Part shown: positions 9,344-18,868 of the stretch, in pieces
How the letters are laid out: each line of letters opens with the position of its first letter
Position numbering within the stretch: the stretch's first letter is position 1
Source: Synechococcus sp. ROS8604
GTDB lineage: Bacteria > Cyanobacteriota > Cyanobacteriia > PCC-6307 > Cyanobiaceae
Length of the DNA stretch: 64,000 bases
Direction of reading: 5' to 3'
Assembly (NCBI RefSeq): GCF_014279655.1
Contig: NZ_CP047946.1
Coordinates: 1,674,001-1,738,000 of the forward strand
Made by a program: the position numbers and the translations under genes
The notes under the pieces: model-generated
Told to the model about the DNA's origin: nothing
Databases searched by the model: none
Seen by the model: the letters and a program-made list of their open reading frames with translations, nothing else

Positions 9344-9589
9344 TCAGCCTTGAACGTTGATTGTTAGCGGTTCCGATCTACGGCAACGCAGAACCGAATG
9401 ATCGATTGACGAAGGTGCTTCTGAAGAAAGGTCATCGAGAAAGGCTGGGAGCACTTGCTCGAGACCATTCTTGGTGACAAAGGGACCGAACCAATAGGTG
9501 ACATCAGGCCCATGGGTCTGGACACGAGCCCACCATGCAAAGCCGAGGCCATTGGCGAGACTGCGCAGGGGCCTGATCAAGGGGCTCAT
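9344..9589 (-). CDS. DUF1816 domain protein
   Basis: An 81-residue protein with the DUF1816 core: [22 protein letters not shown] followed by a short acidic helix ([15 protein letters not shown]). DUF1816 proteins are small, largely cyanobacterial and of unknown function; some are fused to phycobilisome linker-type domains. This one stands alone, 43 bp upstream of gatA on the same strand. Confidence 0.82.
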   Translation of the reverse strand: MSPLIRPLRSLANGLGFAWWARVQTHGPDVTYWFGPFVTKNGLEQVLPAFLDDLSSEAPSSIDHSVLRCRRSEPLTINVQG

Positions 9590-9644
9590 GGAAGAGCTGT
9601 CGAGGTAAACGTATTTTGCCCCGGTTCAAGACATTTGCTCGAAA

Positions 9645-11522
9645 TTAGAGATCAATACTCACTGCAAAAGCATCAGCTCCTGACATTTCGGACTCATGCC
9701 CTAAATCGAGATTGACCACGGAACCCTCTTTACCCTCCTCAGAAGACTGCTCTGAAGACTGCTCTGAAGACTGCTCAGACAGCTGATCTGAGATCTGGAC
9801 AGAGGTTTGTTGAGATGCAGGTTGTTGAGAAGTTGGTTGTTGAGAAGCCGGTTGTTCTGGGGACGGATCCGAGATGGGGGCGTCGCCGGGCTCTGCGCTG
9901 GCAGGGGCCGTTGCAAGAGCGGATCCAGCCAATTGGGGCCGGGTGATTCGTGGAGATGGGTTCTGTCCCTTGAGACCCTTCATCCAGCCGCGCCGAGCCA
10001 CCTCATACACACAAAGGGCTGTGGCAACAGATGCATTCAGGCTGGGGGTGACGCCTCGCAAGGGAATGCGGATCAACTGATCGCAATGACGACGCGTCAA
10101 CATCGACAGCCCTTGCCCTTCAGAGCCGGTCACAATCACCAGCGGGCCATCCAGATCCACCTCCTCAAGGGTGAGGTCACCTTCCTCAGCCAAGCCGATC
10201 ACCCGATAACCAGAGGATTTCAGGGTTTCAAGGGATCGATTGAGATTGACGACCCGAGCAACGGGTAAGTGCTCAAGGGCACCGGCAGCAACCTTGGCGA
10301 CAGACCCTGTCAAGCCAGCACTTCTTCGCTGAGGGAGGACCACGCCATGCGCTCCGAGCGCTTCAGCTGAACGCACAATGGCGCCCAAATTATGGGGATC
10401 GGTCAGACCATCGAGGGCTAACAACAACGGGGCCTCGTCCAAGGCGCTGCATCCCTTCACCAAATCCCCGAGGTCGAAGGTTTCAGCTGCGGCCGTTTGC
10501 AAAACAATGCCCTGATGCACAGCGCCACCGGTGAGCTGGCCAAGCCTGGCCCAGGTGACCTCCTCCACCAACACTCCGGACGATTTGGCATCTCTGAGCA
10601 GCTGAAGGAATTTCGAAGCACTGCGCAGCTCAGAGGTGCACCAAATGCGATGAATGGGCCTGCCTGCCTCTAGCGCCGCCTGAGTGGCATGACGCCCCCA
10701 GAGCAAATCATCGGCCACTGCCTCTGGGGCATGAGGACTGGACTCCCCACGGGGCTTGTCATCCAAACGTGGGGAAAATCTTTTACCGCCACTCCCACCC
10801 TGACCACTCCCAGCCTGGCCACGACGCTCAGCAAAACGTGCTCGACGCTCGCCGTAAGAACGGTCAGAGGAGCGACGATCAAAAGACGGACGGCGATCCG
10901 TTGAGCCCGAATCCTTGAAGCGACGATTGGAAAAACGCTGATCGCTGAAAGAGCCTTCAAGCGGACGACTGTCAGAAAACTGGTCTGAGGAGGAGCGATC
11001 CGTCAACGACCGATCCCCGCTAGGACGATCAGAGGAACGATCGAAGGAAGTGCGGCGGTCACTGGCGCTTGAATCTTTAAAGCGACGCTCTGAAAAACGA
11101 TTTCCTGAAGAGCGCCCCTCAGAGGAGCGACCCTCAGACGAGCGACGCTCGAAGGAAGGCCGGCGATCAGGGGATCCCGAATCCCCAAACCGACGCTCTG
11201 AAAAACGGCGATCGGAAGACTGTCTGTCAGAAGGCTTTCGGTCGGAAAACTGTCGGTCCGAGGGTCTTCGATCTGAGGAGCGGCGATCAAAAGCCGGTCG
11301 ACGGTCCTTTCCATACGCGTCGCCAGAACGACGTTCGGAGAAGCGCCGATCCGAGGGGCGACGGTCACTGGAACGTCGCTCGCTGTTTCCGTTTTCAAGA
11401 CGTCCCCCCCAGCTGTCATCGCGACGGATGGGTGGTGATCCATCACGAAACGGACGTCGACCGCGTGAACCTGAGCCGCTGCCAGAGCCAGAGGGGGGGC
11501 GGCGATCGGATCGTGAGCTCAT
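9645..11522 (-). CDS. TrmH/SpoU-family RNA 2'-O-methyltransferase with long disordered ends
   Basis: A RlmB/TrmH-like enzyme that methylates a ribose 2'-OH in rRNA or tRNA using SAM. The catalytic part is standard: an N-terminal substrate-binding region (DDLLWGRHATQAALEAGRPIHRIW), motif 1 (LDGLTDPHNLGAIVRSAEALG), motif 2 (VTGSEGQGLSML) and motif 3 (IPLRGVTPSLNASVATAL), which form the knotted SAM site. Unusually, about 250 N-terminal residues are an imperfect RRSSDRRPSDR-type repeat (very basic, Ser/Arg/Asp) and the last ~90 residues contain QQPASQQPTSQQ and SEQSSEQSSEQ repeats. Total length is 625 against about 250 for RlmB. rRNA G2251-type activity is inferred from family only. Confidence 0.9.
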   Translation of the reverse strand: MSSRSDRRPPSGSGSGSGSRGRRPFRDGSPPIRRDDSWGGRLENGNSERRSSDRRPSDRRFSERRSGDAYGKDRRPAFDRRSSDRRPSDRQFSDRKPSDRQSSDRRFSERRFGDSGSPDRRPSFERRSSEGRSSEGRSSGNRFSERRFKDSSASDRRTSFDRSSDRPSGDRSLTDRSSSDQFSDSRPLEGSFSDQRFSNRRFKDSGSTDRRPSFDRRSSDRSYGERRARFAERRGQAGSGQGGSGGKRFSPRLDDKPRGESSPHAPEAVADDLLWGRHATQAALEAGRPIHRIWCTSELRSASKFLQLLRDAKSSGVLVEEVTWARLGQLTGGAVHQGIVLQTAAAETFDLGDLVKGCSALDEAPLLLALDGLTDPHNLGAIVRSAEALGAHGVVLPQRRSAGLTGSVAKVAAGALEHLPVARVVNLNRSLETLKSSGYRVIGLAEEGDLTLEEVDLDGPLVIVTGSEGQGLSMLTRRHCDQLIRIPLRGVTPSLNASVATALCVYEVARRGWMKGLKGQNPSPRITRPQLAGSALATAPASAEPGDAPISDPSPEQPASQQPTSQQPASQQTSVQISDQLSEQSSEQSSEQSSEEGKEGSVVNLDLGHESEMSGADAFAVSIDL

Positions 11523-11533
11523 AGCAGGGGTGG

Positions 11534-11941
11534 TTATGACAGGGCGGTGTCGGTCTCCTCAAGTCGATCCAAGAGCTGCGCAAGCCGCGCCGGATTCTGC
11601 AAAAAGAGCCAGCCAATCATTGTCTCAAATCCCGTTGCTCTGCCATACACGCCGGCATCAGCTCGCTTGGGTCCACGGCCAGCCCGATTGCGTCCACGCC
11701 TTACATAATCGCGTTCCTGATCTGTTAAAAACGGATCCAGCTTCTCTAATGCGGCCGCCTGAGCATCAGCCCTGACGAGAGAAACGACCGCTTGGTGAAG
11801 ATCCTGAGATCGTCCTGGAGTTTTGCAAAACCTCAGTCTTTGATGCAATTCCCAAACAGCATCTCCAAGCCAAGCAAGCTGTAACGATCCAAGATCACGC
11901 TCAGGCTCTTGTGGCAACTGAGAACGAATCCAGTCACTCAA
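11534..11941 (-). CDS. mrnC: Mini-ribonuclease III (MrnC)
   Basis: A stand-alone RNase III catalytic domain without a dsRNA-binding domain, used for 23S rRNA 3' maturation. The family signature LAWLGDAVWE gives catalytic Asp27 and Glu31; a second acidic site occurs in GRATGFETMIGWLF. The 135-residue length is typical. It is 11 bp upstream of the RNA methyltransferase gene and its start overlaps the stop of the STAS gene (ATGA), so the three are probably one operon with an RNA-maturation theme. Confidence 0.92.
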   Translation of the reverse strand: MSDWIRSQLPQEPERDLGSLQLAWLGDAVWELHQRLRFCKTPGRSQDLHQAVVSLVRADAQAAALEKLDPFLTDQERDYVRRGRNRAGRGPKRADAGVYGRATGFETMIGWLFLQNPARLAQLLDRLEETDTALS

Positions 11942-12312
11942 GTTGCCAATTGGCTAACAGCCTTATCGAGATCTTCCGATAGGTGGAGAAACTCCTCAAG
12001 TTTCACCAATTTGACGGTTTGAACAACGCGGGCATTGCCAACAATCGCAAAGCGTCGCTTGGAGTCTTTGCATTGTTTGGCAAATTGCACAAGAACACCC
12101 ACGCCAGACGAGTCAAGAAAATCAATTTTGATGAGATCAATCACGGCCGGTGACTTATTCGGTTTCAAAACATCAGTCACGTAGGTCAGAAACTGACTCT
12201 CGGAATAGGCATCAAGCTGACCGGTGAAATGAAACACCACACAGCCACCCTTTTGCTCGAAGCCACCCCGAAGCGAAACGGTTAATCGCTGCAGTTCAGT
12301 AATGGGACTCAT
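11938..12312 (-). CDS. STAS-domain anti-anti-sigma factor-like protein
   Basis: A 124-residue single STAS domain as in SpoIIAA/RsbV: VVFHFTGQLDAYSESQF at the N-terminus and DLIKIDFLDSSGVGVLVQF in the middle. The DSSG motif holds the serine that partner anti-sigma kinases phosphorylate. Cyanobacterial homologues act in partner-switching regulation. The cognate kinase or phosphatase is not nearby. It overlaps mrnC by 4 nt. Confidence 0.9.
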   Translation of the reverse strand: MSPITELQRLTVSLRGGFEQKGGCVVFHFTGQLDAYSESQFLTYVTDVLKPNKSPAVIDLIKIDFLDSSGVGVLVQFAKQCKDSKRRFAIVGNARVVQTVKLVKLEEFLHLSEDLDKAVSQLAT

Positions 12313-12379
12313 CCCCCGAAATTCTGTTGGACAAAATTCTAGGGAGATTGGCTGCTTCTCACCACGATCTGATCAAGAT

Positions 12380-13519
12380 TCAACGGCAATCTGCCATCAA
12401 GCCCGTAAAGCGGGCGAAATGATGATCTGCATCATGGGGGCCTGGACTTGCTTCAGGGTGATATTGAACGCCAAACACCGGTTGATTCCGATGGGCAAAT
12501 GCCGCCACTGTGCGGTCGTTCAAGTTGAAATGAGTCACCTCTACTTTGTCCTCGGGCAATGAACCAGCGTCAAGAGCAAAGCCATGGTTTTGGCTTGTAA
12601 TTTCCACCTGACCCGTGCTGCCACAGGGATGATTAAGGCCTCGATGGCCATAGGCCAACTTGAACGTTGTGCCCCCGAGGGCCAACCCCAGAATTTGATG
12701 CCCCAAACAGATCCCAAACATCGGCAGCTGCCGATGTTCCAGCAAACGTTGGGCCAGCGTGATGCCTGATTGCACAGCCGCTGGATCACCAGGACCGTTG
12801 GAGAGGAAAACACCTTCCGGCTCTTGAGAGAGCACGGTATCGAGGTCTGTATTTGCGGGCAAAACAGTTAGGTCACAGCCGTGGCTAACCAATCGATCAA
12901 GAATGGCTCGCTTAATCCCGAAATCGATAGCGACAACCCGATAAGGACGCTCAGGGCGCGTTTGAAACCGTTGGTCAAAAGCAACGCTGCAGGACTTGGT
13001 CCAGCGGTACGCGGTTGGGGTGGTCACCTGATCAGCCAGGTTGAGCCCTTCCATCGAGGGGGCTTGCTTGAGATCCTCTAAAAGCTCAAGAGGCGGGCGA
13101 CCGTCGCTGCTGATCACACCATTCATGGGGCCCAATTCGCGCAGATGCCTCACCAGAGCACGGGTATCCACACCATGAATTCCGATCACACCGTTTTGCT
13201 CTAGCCATTCAGGAAGAGACTGTTTGCTCCGCCAATTGCTCGCCTGAGGAGCCATCTGCCTCACGATCAATCCACGGGCATGAGGCTGATCCGCCTCTTG
13301 ATCATCTGGATTAACACCGGTATTTCCGATTTCTGGGTACGTAAAAGTGATGAGCTGACCGGAATAACTCGGATCCGTTAGGACCTCTTGGTATCCCGTC
13401 ATTCCGGTGTTGAACACCACCTCGCCGATCACGCTGCCGCGCCGACCGCAGGCAAAGCCCTCGAGAACCGTGCCGTCCTGCAGGACCAGACGCGCTGTGA
13501 ATGGGTTAGGAGCGGTCAT
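12380..13519 (-). CDS. carA: carbamoyl-phosphate synthase small subunit
   Basis: CarA is the glutaminase subunit that supplies ammonia to CarB for carbamoyl phosphate, feeding arginine and pyrimidine synthesis. The N-terminal CPSase_sm domain ([36 protein letters not shown]) is followed by a class I amidotransferase domain with nucleophile Cys in [17 protein letters not shown] and the His/Glu pair in [14 protein letters not shown]. The 379-residue length is normal. It lies 30 bp downstream of trpD on the same strand. Confidence 0.97.
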   Translation of the reverse strand: MTAPNPFTARLVLQDGTVLEGFACGRRGSVIGEVVFNTGMTGYQEVLTDPSYSGQLITFTYPEIGNTGVNPDDQEADQPHARGLIVRQMAPQASNWRSKQSLPEWLEQNGVIGIHGVDTRALVRHLRELGPMNGVISSDGRPPLELLEDLKQAPSMEGLNLADQVTTPTAYRWTKSCSVAFDQRFQTRPERPYRVVAIDFGIKRAILDRLVSHGCDLTVLPANTDLDTVLSQEPEGVFLSNGPGDPAAVQSGITLAQRLLEHRQLPMFGICLGHQILGLALGGTTFKLAYGHRGLNHPCGSTGQVEITSQNHGFALDAGSLPEDKVEVTHFNLNDRTVAAFAHRNQPVFGVQYHPEASPGPHDADHHFARFTGLMADCR

Positions 13520-13549
13520 TAGCAGAAGCGAGTGTCAGCCATGGCCTCC

Positions 13550-14596
13550 TCATTCTTCCTTGCGACCTTCCAGGGCATCCCGCAGAGACACAAGTCGATG
13601 CCACGGCTGACCTTCCCCCAAGCTTGTCAAAGCCTGCTTCACTCCTTCAGACAAATCAGACTGAAGGCCTGCAGCCCAAAGGACCAGCGCGGTGTTCAAG
13701 GCAACGGCATCCCGGTGCGCAGCAGGAGCTTCACCCTTCAAGACCGCCTCAAGAATCTGCTGATTGGTCACCAAATCCCCACCCTTTAAGGCCTCCAGGG
13801 GCGCAGAGGTCAAGCCAACATCAGAGGCGCTGAGTTGATCGGAACGAATCGTTCCGTTCTCAAGAATGCGTACTTGATTGGCTCCCTCTAGCGAAGCCTC
13901 ATCCAGCCCTCCCGCGCCATGCACCACCACGGCGCGCTTGAGCCCCAGTTGTTGCAAGGCCTCTGCCATCGGATCCAACAGGTCCGATTTGGCAACACCG
14001 AGAACTTGCGCCTCCGGGGTGAGTGGGTTCACCAGAGGGCCGAGCAGATTGAAGACCGTTCGCACCCCCAAACTGCGGCGAAGCGGAGCAAGGTTCACGA
14101 GTGCTGGATGCCATGCAGGAGCAAATAGGAACGTCACTCCCGAGGCAGATAAGGCTCCAACCACTGTTTCCAATGGAGCCTTGAGTTGCAATCCCAATCC
14201 CTCAAGGACATCGGCGGAGCCGACCTTGCCACTGGCGCTGCGGTTGCCATGTTTGGCGACATTGGCCCCACAGGCCGCCGCTGTGAAGGCAACAGCCGTT
14301 GAGATGTTAAAAGTGTTAGCCCCATCTCCACCTGTGCCACAGGTGTCGACCAGAGCAAGGTTTGGTGTCGCGTTTGGAAGCGCACACGCCTTGCGCAAAA
14401 CATGGGCCATCGCAGCGAGTTCAGTGCCTTGAACGTCGCGTGCGCGCAAAGCTGCAAGAAATGCACCGGTCTGAACGGGCGTGAGCTCTTCCGCCAGCCA
14501 AGCCTCCATCAGAGCAGAAGCATCCTCCTTGGACAAAACGTTCCCTCCCAACAACTGCTCAAGGAGTTGGGGCCAGGACGCTGATGCAGTGACCAT
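13550..14596 (-). CDS. trpD: anthranilate phosphoribosyltransferase
   Basis: TrpD transfers anthranilate to PRPP, the second step of tryptophan synthesis. The PRPP-binding signature [18 protein letters not shown] and the anthranilate-site [21 protein letters not shown] are present; family length fits (348 residues). I start at ATG 14596 ([16 protein letters not shown]) because the frame stays open for 68 further codons upstream through a terminator-like hairpin with no conserved content. That upstream frame contains two Trp codons, discussed separately as a possible attenuator. Confidence 0.96.
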   Translation of the reverse strand: MVTASASWPQLLEQLLGGNVLSKEDASALMEAWLAEELTPVQTGAFLAALRARDVQGTELAAMAHVLRKACALPNATPNLALVDTCGTGGDGANTFNISTAVAFTAAACGANVAKHGNRSASGKVGSADVLEGLGLQLKAPLETVVGALSASGVTFLFAPAWHPALVNLAPLRRSLGVRTVFNLLGPLVNPLTPEAQVLGVAKSDLLDPMAEALQQLGLKRAVVVHGAGGLDEASLEGANQVRILENGTIRSDQLSASDVGLTSAPLEALKGGDLVTNQQILEAVLKGEAPAAHRDAVALNTALVLWAAGLQSDLSEGVKQALTSLGEGQPWHRLVSLRDALEGRKEE

Positions 14597-14624
14597 GAAA
14601 GAAACGCGATTGAAGTGTCTGCTC

Positions 14625-14710
14625 AAAAAAAAACCCGGTATGCAGATGCACGCCGGGCCGGATGATGGGGACATCTCCACTATCACCCACAAACCAGGAA
14701 TTGACCACAT
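14625..14710 (-). promoter_or_regulatory. possible trp attenuator/leader upstream of trpD
   Basis: On the minus strand a GC-rich hairpin (CCCGG/CCGGG arms at 14657-14653 and 14638-14634) is followed by nine Ts (14633-14625), a textbook intrinsic terminator, yet it lies 30 bp upstream of the trpD start. Just before it an ATG at 14710 opens [13 protein letters not shown] with two Trp codons. That is the layout of a transcription attenuator. Against it, the leader frame has no stop before trpD. Confidence 0.4.
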
Positions 14711-14805
14711 AAAGAAGTAACTATCTATGACTCTCGAAGTCAGCGGTTGCGGACCAACTTTTAACCAAGACGAATGCCTAGGTTGATAGCTGTTCTGCAC
14801 CAGGC

Positions 14806-16557
14806 ATGGCCGCCTTCCGTCTCGATTTAATCGGTCGCTATCTGCGTCCGCACCGTCGCACGGTTGTGGTGGGAGCCCTAACGCTGGTGGTGGTGAATAT
14901 TCTCAGCGTCACCATCCCTCTTGAGGTGAGACGGGTCATTGATGACCTGCAAGACGGGTTCGCAATTTCCGACGTGCTCCGTCAAGCCGGCTTCATCGTG
15001 TTGCTGGCCACAAGCATGGGGATTGCGCGGCTGATTTCGCGTCAGTTGGTGTTTGGGGTTGGGCGGCAAGTTGAAGTGGAATTGCGCCAAAAGTTATTTG
15101 ATCAAATGCTGCTGCAGGAACCCGGCTGGGTGCAACAAACCGGCAGCGGCGAAATTATTAGCCGTGCCACAAGCGATGTTGAAAACGTTAGAAGGCTTCT
15201 TGGCTTTGCCGTCCTCAGCCTGACCAACACCGTCTTGGCTTACGCCTTCACGCTCCCAGCGATGTTGGCCATTGATCCAGGACTAACCGTGGCAGCGATC
15301 GCCTTGTATCCGGTCATGCTCGGATCTGTGCGTTTGTTTGGCGGCCGGATGATGCGCCAACAGCGACGCCAACAGGAAGATTTGTCGGGTCTCAGTGAAC
15401 TCATTCAAGAAGATCTTTCCGGCATTGCAGCGATCAAGATTTACGGACAAGAGTCTCAGGAACTGGATGCCTTTGGCACACGAAATCAAAATTACCGGGA
15501 TTCGGCCATTCGATTGGCTCGAACCCGCAGCACGCTTTTTCCACTTTTAGAGGGGATTTCTTCCATCTCCTTGCTGCTCTTGATTGCCCTTGGCAGTGGG
15601 CAGTTGGAGCGAGGAGCACTCACCATCGGCAGCTTGGTTGCTCTCATCCTTTACGTCGAACGACTGGTCTTTCCAACGGCCTTATTGGGCTTCACACTCA
15701 ACACCTTTCAGACGGGTCAGGTCAGCCTTGAACGAGTCGAGGAGCTCCTTTCGCGCCGTCCCCGTGCTGCAGATCCATTGGAGCCTGTCGCTGTTAACGA
15801 ACAGATGCTGGGCGAATTAGAAGCAAGGAATTTGCATATTCGTTATGACGGAAGCGATCAAGACACCTTGAGAGGGCTCTCATTCCGGATTGCCCCAGGC
15901 GAATTGGTGGCGGTTGTGGGTCCTGTTGGTTGCGGAAAAACCACCCTTGCCCGAGCCCTGGGTCGCATGGTGGAAGTCCCGGAAGGACAGCTGTTTTTGG
16001 ATGGCTGCGATCTCACCCAATTCCGGCTTCAGGACCTCAGAGAGCAAATTGCACTCGTGCCCCAGGAGGGCTACCTGTTTACAAGCAGCCTGGCCGACAA
16101 CCTTCGCTATGGAGATCCAGAAGCAGGCATGGATCGGGTGGAAGCAGCAGCTGATCAAGCCCGACTTCTGGATGATGTAAAGGGTTTCCCCGATGGTTTT
16201 GACACCTTGGTAGGGGAAAGAGGCATCACGCTCAGTGGAGGCCAACGGCAACGGACGGCTCTTGGTAGAGCGTTGTTAATGACCTCACCGTTGCTCGTGC
16301 TGGATGACGCTTTAGCCAGCGTTGACAACAACACCGCCGCTGAAATTCTCGCGTCTGTCCGTCGTCAAACGCAACGCACCATTGTGATGATCAGCCACCA
16401 GCTGTCGGCAGCGGCGGCTTGCGATCGGATTCTTGTTCTGGAGCAGGGACGCCTCGTCCAGCAAGGTCATCACAACGAACTCATCACGGTGAAGGGCCCC
16501 TACCGCAGCCTTTGGGAGCGGGAGCAGGCTGCCGAACGCTTGGATGCTGTGGCTTGA
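14806..16557 (+). CDS. ABC exporter, fused permease and ATPase
   Basis: A 583-residue half-transporter of the MsbA/LmrA-like type. Six membrane helices occupy about residues 20-290. The nucleotide-binding domain has Walker [10 protein letters not shown], a Q-loop, signature LSGGQRQR, Walker [13 protein letters not shown] and the switch MISHQLS. These transporters act as dimers exporting lipids, peptides or drugs; the substrate cannot be told from sequence. It is divergent from trpD and first of a + strand run of membrane and redox genes. Confidence 0.93.
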   Translation: MAAFRLDLIGRYLRPHRRTVVVGALTLVVVNILSVTIPLEVRRVIDDLQDGFAISDVLRQAGFIVLLATSMGIARLISRQLVFGVGRQVEVELRQKLFDQMLLQEPGWVQQTGSGEIISRATSDVENVRRLLGFAVLSLTNTVLAYAFTLPAMLAIDPGLTVAAIALYPVMLGSVRLFGGRMMRQQRRQQEDLSGLSELIQEDLSGIAAIKIYGQESQELDAFGTRNQNYRDSAIRLARTRSTLFPLLEGISSISLLLLIALGSGQLERGALTIGSLVALILYVERLVFPTALLGFTLNTFQTGQVSLERVEELLSRRPRAADPLEPVAVNEQMLGELEARNLHIRYDGSDQDTLRGLSFRIAPGELVAVVGPVGCGKTTLARALGRMVEVPEGQLFLDGCDLTQFRLQDLREQIALVPQEGYLFTSSLADNLRYGDPEAGMDRVEAAADQARLLDDVKGFPDGFDTLVGERGITLSGGQRQRTALGRALLMTSPLLVLDDALASVDNNTAAEILASVRRQTQRTIVMISHQLSAAAACDRILVLEQGRLVQQGHHNELITVKGPYRSLWEREQAAERLDAVA

Positions 16558-16631
16558 AACATGAAACGCTTATCCATAAAGCCACGACAAATGTGGCGTT
16601 CGGGGCTTAGCTAGTTCAAAAGGTTTTAGCG

Positions 16632-16883
16632 ATGTCTTCCAGCTCTCCCTTCGCGGTGCGCTGCACCCTCACCTTCGGCGACATCTACGGCCAGATTTTG
16701 GCCTGGATGGCAGTGATTTTTGTGAGTTTGGCCTCTGGCCTGGCTCTGATGGGGTCATCCAAGCCGTTGTTCGCGCTTGTGGGTGTAGGGCTGATTCTTG
16801 TGTTGAGCTTGCCCTTTCTTCTATTCGCCTTTGTCACGACGTTGCTGAACCACATTCAACTGGAACCCAAATCAGGTGCCTAG
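16632..16883 (+). CDS. small two-helix membrane protein
   Basis: An 83-residue protein with two hydrophobic helices (about 21-42 and 47-72) separated by a short GSSKP turn. AAAAGG upstream gives a plausible ribosome binding site. No named family is recognised. It lies between the ABC exporter and msrA. Confidence 0.7.
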   Translation: MSSSSPFAVRCTLTFGDIYGQILAWMAVIFVSLASGLALMGSSKPLFALVGVGLILVLSLPFLLFAFVTTLLNHIQLEPKSGA

Positions 16884-16907
16884 GGTTTCGGCACTTACTT
16901 CATCGCG

Positions 16908-17630
16908 ATGCTGCCCTCCTGGCTTACCGGACAGACAACACCGTCACAGCCGTCCAGCAATCAAGGGCGGCATGTCGTGCTTGGCACTGCCCTGAATGCG
17001 CCTTTGATGGACGATCAGGATGAGGCCCTGTTTGGTTGCGGCTGCTTCTGGGGGGCTGAGAAAGGCTTTTGGAGACTGCCTGGTGTGGTGTCAACAGCGG
17101 TTGGTTATGCAGGCGGAAAAGTCGAGAATCCAAGCTACGAACTGGTTTGCAGTGGACGCACAGGCCATTCGGAAGTGGTGCGAGTGGTCTGGAGCACGTC
17201 GGCGATTGATTTCAGTGATCTCCTCAAGCTGTTTTGGGAATGCCACAACCCAACCCAAGGCGATCAACAGGGGAACGACCGAGGCAGCCAGTATCGATCA
17301 GCGATCTACACCAGCACGGAACAGCAAGCAGAGCTGGCAATCGCAAGCCGTGATTGGTACCAGGCAGCCTTAAACAATCAAGGTGATGCTGCCATCACAA
17401 CGGAAATCGCTTCCGATCAAGTGTTTTTTAGAGCCGAGGAGTACCACCAGCAATATTTGGCCAGGCCGGGCAGCAGGCCGTATTGCTCTGCCATGCCAAG
17501 CGGTGTCTTGCTTGGTGACTTCCCTGGTGCCAATTACAAACTCCCAAGCACTGTTTGGAGCCACTACGACTGGTCCATCAGTCACTGTGTTTTGCGCGGT
17601 GACAACAGCCCCATTTCTCTGAAGGCCTAA
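16908..17630 (+). CDS. msrA: peptide methionine sulfoxide reductase MsrA
   Basis: MsrA reduces methionine-S-sulfoxide in proteins, repairing oxidative damage. The active-site motif GCFWGAEKGFW with the catalytic Cys follows an extra Cys (FGCGCFW); YAGGKVENPSYELVCSGRTGHSEVV and QGNDRGSQYRSAIY are also diagnostic. The first ~40 residues before the catalytic domain are a polar extension. Resolving cysteines would be in the C-terminal part. The 240-residue length is at the upper end for the family. Confidence 0.96.
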   Translation: MLPSWLTGQTTPSQPSSNQGRHVVLGTALNAPLMDDQDEALFGCGCFWGAEKGFWRLPGVVSTAVGYAGGKVENPSYELVCSGRTGHSEVVRVVWSTSAIDFSDLLKLFWECHNPTQGDQQGNDRGSQYRSAIYTSTEQQAELAIASRDWYQAALNNQGDAAITTEIASDQVFFRAEEYHQQYLARPGSRPYCSAMPSGVLLGDFPGANYKLPSTVWSHYDWSISHCVLRGDNSPISLKA

Positions 17631-17634
17631 ACCC

Positions 17635-17796
17635 ATGAACAACGCCTTGCCAGACAGGGTCGTCATGGCAGCCATTGCTTTCACCCTCGTTGTGGTGTTC
17701 GCTTTGATCTTCAGTCTGAGACCGAATGACAACAACGCGGAGCCGTTGCTGTGGAAGGAGCAATCCTCACCCAGCGAAAGCTCCTTAGCGATTTGA
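17635..17796 (+). CDS. small single-pass membrane protein (53 aa)
   Basis: ATG 17635, four bases after the msrA stop, encodes 53 residues: a short N-terminus, one hydrophobic helix (VVMAAIAFTLVVVFALIFSL) and a polar Ser-rich tail. The tight spacing suggests translation with msrA. It is not otherwise recognised. Confidence 0.6.
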   Translation: MNNALPDRVVMAAIAFTLVVVFALIFSLRPNDNNAEPLLWKEQSSPSESSLAI

Positions 17797-17863
17797 TCAC
17801 AAACAGAGTTTTGAATGTGAAACTTAGATTATTGAGATCCACCAAGGCACCTAGAAGAGGTTT

Positions 17864-18211
17864 GTGAAGCCTTCACCTGACTCACGCCAGCGCCGTCGGC
17901 TGCACCCATTGCCTAAGGGATTGGTAGAGCTTTATGGCTTGATTGCCGTTTTAATTGTGCTCATTCCTGAATGGCTGGCCGATGGAACGCTTGCCTTGAA
18001 TGAGCGCCCGAGCCGCTCAGCAATGCCGATGACCAGCAGAGCCTGGCGCACACTGCCCGAGCTCCAGTTGGCTTCGATGACGCTCTGTGAGTTGCGTCTC
18101 CTTGCCAAGAATTTGCGCCTTTGGGGATACAGCAGCGACAGCCGAAGCGAATTGACAGACCGCCTGCTGAGACGGTCTGCACGCTTCAACAAAGGGGGGA
18201 ATGCGCTGTGA
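17864..18211 (+). CDS. SAP-like domain membrane-associated hypothetical protein
   Basis: A GTG start with AGAAGAGG upstream. The 115-residue protein has a basic N-terminus, a hydrophobic segment (LVELYGLIAVLIVLIPEWLA) and a C-terminal SAP-like helix-turn-helix (MTLCELRLLAKNLRLWGYSS then SRSELTDRLLRR). SAP modules usually bind nucleic acid, but in small cyanobacterial proteins the role is unknown. tRNA-Pro follows 14 bp downstream. Confidence 0.72.
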   Translation: MKPSPDSRQRRRLHPLPKGLVELYGLIAVLIVLIPEWLADGTLALNERPSRSAMPMTSRAWRTLPELQLASMTLCELRLLAKNLRLWGYSSDSRSELTDRLLRRSARFNKGGNAL

Positions 18212-18225
18212 TAGCTTCCTTCTAA

Positions 18226-18299
18226 CGGGGCGTAGCGCAGCTTGGTAGCGCACCACTTTGGGGTAGTGGGGGTCGTGGGTTCAAATCCCGCCGCTCCGA
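18226..18299 (+). tRNA. trnP: tRNA-Pro (GGG anticodon)
   Basis: A full cloverleaf can be drawn: acceptor CGGGGCG/CGCTCCG, anticodon stem CCACT/AGTGG around loop TTGGGGT (anticodon GGG), T-arm with GGTTCAAATCC, discriminator A at 18299; CCA is not encoded. It reads proline CCC/CCU. No second copy of its 3' end is seen in the window, so it is not the attachment site of the element to the right. Confidence 0.96.
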
Positions 18300-18330
18300 T
18301 TTCAAACAAAAACTCAAATCCCATTCATCA

Positions 18331-18357
18331 AGCCGGTCCTCTAGGGCCGGCTTTTTT
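18331..18357 (+). terminator. terminator after tRNA-Pro
   Basis: AGCCGG and CCGGCT arms around TCCTCTAGGG, followed by six Ts. Confidence 0.8.
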
Positions 18358-18606
18358 GTGATCTAGATTGACCTTGCAGCAGCAGCATCGATTCGCCAAG
18401 CAGGTTTACCCCATACTCATCCGCTTGATCCGGAAGCAAATGTTCCTTTTTGAAAAGCAATGAAAACCGAGAAGGCCGCAAAGACAACCGATCTGTCCAG
18501 CCACCAGCAGTTTTTTTAAGGCTCAACAGACAACAACCACAATTCATGAAAATATAAACAACTAAACAAATTCATTGCGACAGAACCGATCGACTCCATA
18601 CCCCAC

Positions 18607-18816
18607 CTACTTATTCTCAAGCCGATGAATCCACCAAGAAAGCAAAACGTACAGAACAAGAGCGGCCACAAGAGCAACCCTCATCAAGCCATAATGAGAA
18701 AAGCCTAAGAAACGAAGCACTCTTTCTATAACAACACCCAAAAAAAATATCCCCAAAGGTAATATGACTTTAACCAGGCTATAGAGCTTCACGCCAACAA
18801 AATAGTGGATAAGCAA
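18607..18816 (-). CDS. small two-helix membrane protein
   Basis: A 69-residue protein dominated by two hydrophobic helices (SLVKVILPLGIFFLGVVI and MRVALVAALVLYVLLSWWI) with a charged tail HRLENK. Divergent from the secreted protein at 18869; the 52 bp between them contains the promoters. It is AT-rich and not recognised. Confidence 0.5.
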   Translation of the reverse strand: MLIHYFVGVKLYSLVKVILPLGIFFLGVVIERVLRFLGFSHYGLMRVALVAALVLYVLLSWWIHRLENK

Positions 18817-18868
18817 AAATCACATCTTTGAGTATAGTATAAAATCAAACACGGGATGCCAGAAGTCG

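Noticed and set aside
18226-18299. tRNA-Pro as the element's attachment site
   Set aside because: tRNA genes are common integration sites, but no copy of its 3' end occurs near the integrase end; the M16 3' end fits better.
17932-18324. Long minus-strand frame over the tRNA-Pro region
   Set aside because: It is antisense to the SAP-like gene and to the tRNA; its GAAGFEPTT phrase is the well-known spurious translation of a tRNA antisense strand.
18341-18547. Minus-strand 68-codon frame after tRNA-Pro
   Set aside because: Overlaps the tRNA terminator. Part of it (LLPDQADEYGVNLLGES) looks protein-like, so it may be a gene remnant, but the evidence is too thin.
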